Assembly: GCF_001522545.3 (NCBI RefSeq)
Contig: NC_031770.1
Location: 107,176,130 to 107,240,129 of the forward strand
Source of the DNA: Parus major
Lineage: Eukaryota; Chordata; Aves; Passeriformes; Paridae
Reading direction: 5' to 3'
Length of the DNA: 64,000 nucleotides
Each line of letters begins with the position of its first letter. Position 1 is the stretch's first letter. A program made the translations under genes and the position numbers. A model generated the notes under the pieces. The model had not been told where the DNA came from. It made no database searches and was given only the letters and a program-made list of their open reading frames with translations. Of the stretch, positions 51,801 through 60,800 are shown piece by piece.

Positions 51801-54800
51801 AAACTAAAGTCTATATATAGCAGGTTTGATAAGCTTTCCTAAAGTGAGAAGAGGTTTGGACAAAAATACCTTTCAGAAGCTTTACAGTTTTTTATATACC
51901 TCTTTTTATATAAGCATATGTACATATATATGTAAAATACCTATGTTGTATATAGAGATATACAGAAGTATGTGTAATATATACACAGCTACAAATACTA
52001 CAAAATATAAAATATAAAATAGATCAGGCTGAATAGATACTTTAGAGATGTGTGTATATATTGTATTGGGCTTGTATGGTCAGGTTTTGGTAGCAGGGGG
52101 CTAAAGGGGTGGGTCCTGCCAGAAGCTTCACCCATGTCCAAGGGAGCCAAGACCAGCCAGCTCTAGGATGGACCCACCACTGTCCAAGGCTGAGCACATC
52201 AGGGATAGTGGGAGTGCCTCTGGGACAACAGATTTAAAAAGCAGGGTGAAAAAAAGTTGGTAACTTCAGCCAGTAGAGAGAGATTGAGAGCATGTGAGAG
52301 CAACAGCTCTGCAGACACCAGGATCAGTGAAAAAGGAGGGGGAGGGAGGAGGCCACACTGGAGCAGGTTTGCTGGCAGGACCTGTGGAAGGGATCCATGC
52401 TGGAACAAGGGAGGAGTGTGAGGGTCCATCCCCCTGAGGAGAAAGGAGCAGCAGAGACAATGTGTGATGGACTGACCACAGGTCCTACTCTCTGTCCCCC
52501 TGCACTGCTGAGGGGAGGAAGAAGAGAATTCAGGAGCAATGTTAAACCTGGGAAAATGGGAGAGGTGGGTGTGAAGTGATTTAGTTTTTATATCCCATTA
52601 CCCTATTCTGCTTTGATTAGCAAAAAGTCAGCCTGATTTCCCCAAGCTGAGTGTGGTTTATCAGTGACAGTCACTGGTGAGGGATCACTCCCTGTATCTC
52701 AACCCAGGAGCCTTTTGTTACATCTTGTTACATTTTCTGTCCCCTGCCCAGCTGAGTAGGGCAGGTGTAGAACAGCTTTGGTGGGCACCTGGTGTCCAGG
52801 CCTCATACATATATGTACACACATCTTTATAAAATCTATCTGTGTATCTGTGTATTTATCTGTGTAATACAAAGATACAAAAATGTGTGTACCATAAATC
52901 CGTGTGTGTATATACACATGCACTTGTATAAAAAGGGATACCTATATAAGTATGTATAGTTTCTATAAATTTTTGGTTTGGCTATATCAGAGCTGTGAAC
53001 TGAGTTGGGAGGTTTGATCTAAACTGCATTAGAAAGTGTTAAACTTTAGGCCAGCTGGAAAAACCCCAGCTATATTCTTCTTATATTCCCCAGATACTCT
53101 TCTGCAAGCAGCTATTTTTGCTGTTGTGCCTGCAGAGGGAGAGAAGTGCTCCCTATAGCCATGGGGGCACACTGGCTTGGGAGGAAACCCAAGGTGTGGT
53201 TCTCTCTCGGAAAAAAGTGAGTTTCTCTTTGCAGCTCACAGATGCTGACCCTTCATGTTGCTGTTTGATACAAGGTGTTGCTCAGTTGATAAAACAGGGT
53301 TAATTAGTTATTTTGGAGGAGATATGGCTTTATCTGAATCTTTAACTCTTGACCCGAAGTAGACTCAAGGATAAATGTGCTGTTTGCATTGCTCCCTGAC
53401 CTACACGGAGAAAACCCTCACTGTCTTGAGACAGAATGTCTCAAGTGCTTTTCAGGGGAAAAGTGTGTTTTTGCTCTCTGGTTTCCGACCAGATCTTCCA
53501 TTCACTCAGTGCTCAGCTGGCACAATGTCTCCCACCCCATCACTGAGTCATCCCACCTGTCTGCACTGGAAATGGCTCTGAAAGCAATCCTAGCTGCTGT
53601 ATCTGCTTGTTATGGAAGTACTCATCTTTATAAAGGTGCTTTGGTGACTCACCTCTTAATCCAGCTCTGTCTCAAGGCAGTGGCTGCAGTGCAGGCATGT
53701 GGGGGAGCACGGGTCTTCTGCCCTGTTCCTGCAGCTGTGTGGTAGCTGAGTACCCAAGGTCTTCCTGTGCTGAAGAGTGCAGGAGATTTTACAGTTAAGT
53801 TACTGATTTTAGAGTGTGCTAAGTTAACTGATGGGTCTATCACCCTTTACTCGCATAGCAGCTGTTGAGCATGTTATGGGTGCTGCTTCCCTGCAGCCTG
53901 AACTCATAAAAGATGTTAAAACAACAATAATAATAATTACAACAAAATCTCAAAGACCTACCCAAGAAAAGCAAAGTGTGGTCATTTGGGGATGAGAGAA
54001 TCTTTGCTAGATGTGATGTCTGCAGACCCCCCTGCCTCACCTGTATCTTCTGTGCCCCGCAGGCATCGACATCCTCAAGCTGGTGGCGGCTCAGGTGGGG
54101 AGCCAGTGGAAGGACATCTACCAGTTCCTGTGTAACGCCAGCGAGCGGGAGGTGGCGGCTTTCTCCAACGGCTACGCGGCCGACCACGAGCGCGCCTACG
54201 CCGCCCTGCAGCACTGGACCATCCGCGGGCCCGAGGCCAGCCTGGCCCAGCTCATCAGCGCGCTCCGCCAGCACCGCCGCAACGACGTGGTGGAGAAGAT
54301 CCGCGGCCTCATGGAGGACACCACGCCGGTAACGCCGGGCTGGGCTTTGGTGCAGCTCACACCTTGTGAGATGTGGTGGCATGGGACACGGCTGTGGCCC
54401 TGAGCTTAGCGTGTGGCCAAGTAGCTCCCTCTCTTCATGGAGCTCCTTGGGGGCTCATGTTGAAGCTGAGCATTGCTTTTGAGCAAGGCTTTGCCAATGT
54501 TTGCTCAAATCCCAGTCAAAGTTTTGGTGGGCTCTGGAGTCCCATGTGCTTTGCATATATCTTTGAAGATCACCGGGAGGATCTGGTACCTGAGCCCTCG
54601 TGCCAGGGACATGGAGGAAAAATCATCCCCCTTTAAACTTGCTCTCCAATGCTGTGGATTTGTGAGAAGGGCCAGGTAACCTTGAGCACTAAGTGTTGCT
54701 TCCTCCAAGATGGTGATTGGTGGCATGGGGGAGGCCATGTGTGCAATCCTCCAGAGTTGTTGCTCTTCTTTGGCAGTGCTGGCCTTAAACTGTCCCATAT

Positions 54801-57800
54801 TTTGGGAGAATAAATTGCTGCAGAAAATCCTGCAATAGGTTCTCAGCTGGGTGTAAGTCATCAGGAGGTGCTTCAGTGACCTTGGCAGATTTGTTTTGGC
54901 CACTGCTGCCTTACTTGTTTCAGTTTTTTGGCTCTGATAACTCGGTGGTCTGCCAGAAGTGTTTGTAAAGGTGATGAGTGGGGCTTTTTCTGAACATAGA
55001 AGCAAATGGGACAACATGTAGATGGAGATGGGGGTGGTTGAGGCATGGCTCTTCCCCCTAAACTGGCTGATGAAACATTTCCCGTTGCCTTGGCAGACCA
55101 GACCCAAAGTGGAGCAAGTGAGTGCTTGTAGACTTCTCTGGGCTCTTGGCAAGGTGGACCTTTCACTCACAATAGAACTTCTGAAGCAGAGTATTTGTCA
55201 GGACAGGGATTCCCAAATTCTGCTTTGAGCATCACAAACTTCCCCTTATATGAGGGACTGGGATCCCTTCACTGTGTCACATAAATTATTTTGTTTAGTG
55301 CATGAAACACCTCGTTCCCTTGTGACCATTGTATGAAATCAGAAGTTGGGATGTGTTGGCAGAAGCTTGGGCTTGTGTTTTGGAGAGACCCTGAGTCAGG
55401 TATGTGCAGAACATCCTGCCCAGATCTTCGATAGGCTGGCTTTGCCAGCTGCCTCTGCTCAGTTGCTGGTTTTTTCCTTTCAGCTCCTGGTAACAAAGCA
55501 GCATGTGGCCTTCTCTTTGGTGGAAAAAATAAAATTAAAAAACGCAAGACAAAGCTATGTTTAGGAAGAGAGTCAGAGAAAATTGCCATTTTGCACATAT
55601 GAATTAAAGTTTGCAGCATGTGTAGTGTCCAGAAAGATATGCTGTTCTCTTGCTTTCCTGGAGCAGGTAGTAGTAACCTGTGTCCTTGTACTTACTGTTT
55701 TGACTTTGAATACTGTGACAAAGCTCTGGGCAAGGACATTAGATAAAGCACGAGGCTTGTTCTTTAGCACGACATGGAATTAACAGACTTGGCTTGTGCA
55801 GTGCTGAATGCCCCTGGCTCTTCTGGCCAAGACCATCAGGTTGTGCTTATCAAACAGTACAGAATGCAGGTGCTGGCTCCAGGAGCAGGGTTTATGGGGT
55901 GACCTGTCGGAGTGGAGGACTCCCAATGATGGAGTAACCACAAGCTGTGCCCATAACTCTGAAAATACAGCAAGCAGGTATTCCAGAGAATGAGCAAAGC
56001 CAGATCTCAAGGATAACTGTATGCAAGTCTCCTGGACTTCCCAAACAGCTCTTGGTTTTTTAAAACAGTTTGTTGTCTTTTCAAGTGTTCAGCACACCTG
56101 GACCCTGGGGTGGTTTCCCATCAGTTTCACTTGTTTTTCTAGAAATGGGTAAAATTGGGTTGTTGATCTTTTGAGCAGGTGCTGGTGAGAGTCCACATGA
56201 GAAGTCTGGCTTATTTGAGCAAAGGAGTTGGTTTTGAACAAATTAACCCAAGCTGTCACATTCTCTTTCCCTGTTCATCTGATTGGGCTTTTTCAGATGA
56301 GCATGATCAACCTTAGGAGTTGGCCACTGTCCTGGCCTGGAGATCCTGGAGCTGTGTGTGGGATGTTACAGCCTGGCAGCACCCTGGGGAACAGATCTAG
56401 CACAGCAGCACATTTTGTTTCTGTGAGGTGCTACAGGCTGGAACCTGTCTGCCTCCTCTCCCTGAGCTGGCTCCTGTGCTGTCGATGTGGGTGGTGAAAC
56501 AATGGCCCTGCTGGGAATGTGGAAGGCAGTTTGTGCACGGGAGACCAAATCCCTGGAGAATTGTGCTGGTGGCTCATCATCATCACAGCAGTCCAGGAAG
56601 CCAAGAGCTCAGTGCCAGGAGCAAGCATGGAGGTCAATCTTTGGGTTTTTTTAATCTGCTGGTTGGAAAGCCTTTAATTAGAGCTAATTGAGGTTTGACT
56701 CTGGGTGATTTGTCTATCCAAACACAGATAAATCAAGGCAGTTTCTCTCTGCACCAGAGTGGTTTGATCCAGAGGAATGGGTCACCCTGTTGGTGGCAAG
56801 AGTGGTGGCTGTGCTCTCCAGCCCTGCAGAAGGTGTCCTGCAAAAAAACCCCCAAAACAGCAAAAAAGAATAAAAAGAGTTATTGGTGCTGCAGGGGGAC
56901 TGAGGACTCTCATAAGCAATGCAAATGCATGCATCCTCCCTGTGGCTAAGTTGCCCAGAGAGGTTGTAGATGTCCCATTCCAGTGAAGTGTTCAAGGCCA
57001 GGTTGGACAGGGCTTGGAGCAGCCTGGTCTAGAGGAAGGTGTCCCTGCCTCTCGCAGGGTGTTGGAATAAGGTGAGCTTTAAGGTCCCTTCCAACCCAAA
57101 CCATTTTGTGAGTCCAAGTGACAGCACGATGCCATTAGGGTGCCCTGAGCCAGCAGCAAGTCCCCAGTGCGTGCTGGTGTGTCCTACATGAGAGCAGGAG
57201 GGATGGATGCATGGATGGCTGTGTTGTCTGGATGCCTTTGGCTCTGCCCAGCATTCCTGGGTGCCAAATGGAGTTTCCCCATCTCTCTGCATGATCCCTG
57301 TGTCATAAGAAAGCACTGACACCCCCAAGTCATGGGTAAAAATTGTTATTGAATGCTGTAGTTCTGAGATGGCAAATCCGTACCCTAAAAAGATTTCATC
57401 TCACCCACTATTGCATCCTTCTCTTAAATCCTTTATCTGGTGTCTGCCTTCAACTTGTAAAACCTATGGAGGCAAAGCTGCTCTCTCCTCTAGCGCCCTG
57501 TTCCCTCAGCAGCCTTTTGTGCTCTGAAATCCAAATATTTACAACCCCTGATAGGAATAGGGGAATTAAGGGGAGTCTCTGGAGTGTTACGGCATGAGGC
57601 AGGAATATTTTCCTTCAGGTGAGGAACAGCCCTGCTGTAGACTTGCCTGCTTTTTTAGCTGTGAGGGATTATGCTGGTTTTGCATGGCACTGGATGAATT
57701 TAGGTTAAACCGAGATTAGCCCTCTGAATCATTTTGCTCAGGGTTTTTTGCAGCTGAGCCAGAAAATACAGTGAGGGCAGAAGCTGTGGGAAGGTTTTTA

Positions 57801-60800
57801 GGGGTGCATTTAACTCATAGAGCTCCTGTTAAAGCCTGGCCCTGGCCATGAATGTTTGTTGGGCTCAAGGTTTGAAAAATCTGTCCCCTTGCAGGCAGGT
57901 TTGCCAGACAGTGGCAAGCCTAGGCACTGCTTAGCAAGCACAGACACATCCCAAATTAGTGGTGCTGACAACAAAAATAGGGGAAAGAGCAGGGAGGGGA
58001 GAAGGAAGAGGTTTTTCCCTGCCATCCCAGCAAACTACAGTTCTCCAGTTTTGGGGCTAAAATCAGAAAAACTGATTTTTACCAATACCCACTGGGTAAT
58101 GAGATTTTTTTTGTGGTGCATAAACAGCATTTTGCAGCTACCAAGGGGCTCTGCGCTCACCTGGGCTGGCCTGGGGTGGAGCTGGCACAGCCGGGCCTTA
58201 TTGGCTCCCCAGAGTATCCTGCTTTGAGCAGTGCTTTAAGCTCTTATCGTTTTATTTATGGCTCTGCTGGCCTCGGCTGAAGTATTTCAGGGGCTGGATG
58301 GAAGGGAAACAAACAGCCTTGCTCAGGGCGTTCAGCAGCGCAGCCTCAGCAAAGCTGAAAAACAAACCTAAACCACGAATAAGGGAGATGTGGAAGGTGG
58401 AGAGGGGGAAGGCTACAGCCCCAAGCCCAGCAAGGTTTAGTTTTGTGGCTAATTTCATGCTGCATTTAATCCCCTGAGTCAGCAGATGTGTCAAGGCTGG
58501 GGCTGGTGCGAGGTTAAGCTGTGGGGTTTTGGGGTATTTCAGAGGAGAAGAGGATGTGAAAGCAATCCCATGTCCAGGCACGTGGCTGTGGCAGTGCCTT
58601 GTGGCTCTGTTTCTTGCCCTTTCACAGGTCAAAACCCTGAAGGGCCTGGAGCAGCATTCCTCAAACTCAGCCCCTGACAGCTCCCACCCATCCCTTTCAC
58701 TTCCTCTTCTGGCAATGGACTGGGCTGGGCCCAGTAATTAGGAATTTAGTTTGTGCTGCGTTCAAGTGCCAGCAGTTGGAGTGAGGGTAAAGCTGGTGGA
58801 TGGATTTCCCAGCCAGAGGGGCCTGTGGTCTGGGAACTACCCAGGCAGCCAGAAAAAGAACAAAATTGCCTTTTGGACTTGCATCAGGTTTTATTTGAGG
58901 CACAAAGCTGTAAGGTGAAGTGGCCAGAGCCCTGGGGAAGGTGTAGGGTTGGCTGGGTTTTACTGGAGTGGGCATCACTCCAGGTTTGCTCTAAGCTATG
59001 ACTTGACTTTCAGCAAACTGAATAATAAACAGCAATAAACAAAATGTAATAATTCATAAAGTAATGCAAAGAGAAACAGCATAAACATAAAAATATAAAC
59101 TTTATATATGCAGTGACATTGAGGTATCCCTGCTGTGGTGGCTACATCTCCCAGGGCCTCTGTGTTTGAAGTGTAATGGGTTTAGGAGCATAAGAGGAAA
59201 CTAGAAGATGGTTTCTTCTACTAGCCAAACTCAGTATCGACTAACTCAGCCTGTAATTGGGTATGAATCTCTTCATCAGGGCTTTTATCACCTCTTCATT
59301 ATGGTTTGAGTTGAAAAAGTGAGTGGGCAAATCCATCAGAAAGGAGAAGCCACCGGAAGCTCTCCTGGAGACATCATCTGCTTGAGAAGCACTTGGCCCA
59401 CAGCCAGCCAGGGCAGGGCTGATGGGGAAGAGCTGTTTCCTCCGTGGGTGGCTGCAGTTTTGGTTGTGGCATTTAAACCTTCCCCAGACCTAGCATTGCC
59501 CATCCCAAGTCGTGTGAGGCTTGGTTTGAGCAGCTCTTCCCCGGGGCTGCCTTGCATTGAGGGAAGACACTCCACCAGAGATGGGTTGAGCATTCTCCTG
59601 AAACCACACAGGTGAAGAGAAGGGCACAGAGATGACATTTGGGCTTTCCACCCCAGCAACCTCATGCTCTTCCCACCCTGCAGAGGACATGCCTCCTGCT
59701 CTGCAGTACCACACACCATCACTGCCCTTCTCAGACACCTCTGAGACCTCATGGCCCTGCCAGTAGTGGTTAACCTGTCAGGGTCTGCCTGCCCCCAGGG
59801 TGGATCCCCAAACACCCTGTGCACTATGAAGCTGCTGATTCGGGGGATGCTCCCTATCCTGTGTGTCCACAGCAAGAGCATCCCACAGCAGCACCAGTCT
59901 GTGCCTGCAGCATCACCCTGCTCCACGTGCCGGGGTTTTTCCTGCCGCATTCCCTACGGAGGCATAACAGACCTGGGAATAAGGGCTGGTGTCAGTCGGG
60001 TGTCATCTTCTGGCAGGGAATCTGGGAAGTGGCTGCCTCGGTGCTAAATTTATTTCCCCCACATCCCGGAGGGTGCACAGCCATCCTCAGCAGCAGCCAG
60101 CCTGCCACCCGCTTTTGTTCCCGCCTGGTTGCGGCAGGAGGAATTGCTGGGAAGCATCGCCTGAGGGAAGGGTGTTTTTTAGTGCCTGCTGCTGCTCCTT
60201 CCTAATATTAGCACAGCAGCTGCAGTTTCTGTTTGTCTGAGCTAAGCTTTTATTGCAGTACTGTGAAACAGAGGCAGCAAATGGGACCAACCCGTTCAAA
60301 CAGAGCTGGTGAGAGCAGCTGTGAAAGAAGACAAAGCCAAGCTTATGTCTTCTCCTGCCCCTATCCCCTTCTGTCCCCTTTTCTTCCTTTTAGGAAGGGC
60401 CTTCAAACACCCTGAGCTGCTTAGAGCACCCTCCCTGATGCATTGGGATCCAAGAGGACCTGGTGCTCGAACTGCAGTCCAAAGGGCTGCAAGTACACAG
60501 GAGCTTTTAGGATTTTTTAAAATTAATATTTTTTGGCGTTGAAAAGCTCTTGGTGCAGTGCTCAAAAAAAGAAAAAACCTAAAAAAAAATACCTGGCAGA
60601 GCACCTCTGATGGGTTGTAGGAGGCTGCTGATGTAAGAAAGCCACTGCAGTGCCTTTGGTTGCCATGCTGGACTGTGCATCTAAATGTCCCACGTGTCTT
60701 CCTTTGCAGGTGCAGATGCAGTCCCAGTGGCAAGCGCAGGAGCCCAGCACCGAGGACGTAAAGGTGAGAAATCCCATGGCTCTGGAAAGGGAAAAGGGTT

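Larger units (their letters stand above)
39431..54062 (+). other. TNFRSF21 intron 3
   Basis: GT-AG intron of 14.6 kb, phase 1. It contains a G-rich tract, two CR1 fragments, a near-perfect hairpin, TA-rich simple repeats and a solo LTR, all listed. The long intervals without listed features (39431-46675, 47106-48719, 48972-50189, 52966-54062) show no exon, RNA gene or repeat that I can name. Antisense open frames of 78-212 codons have no domain signature. Confidence 0.8.
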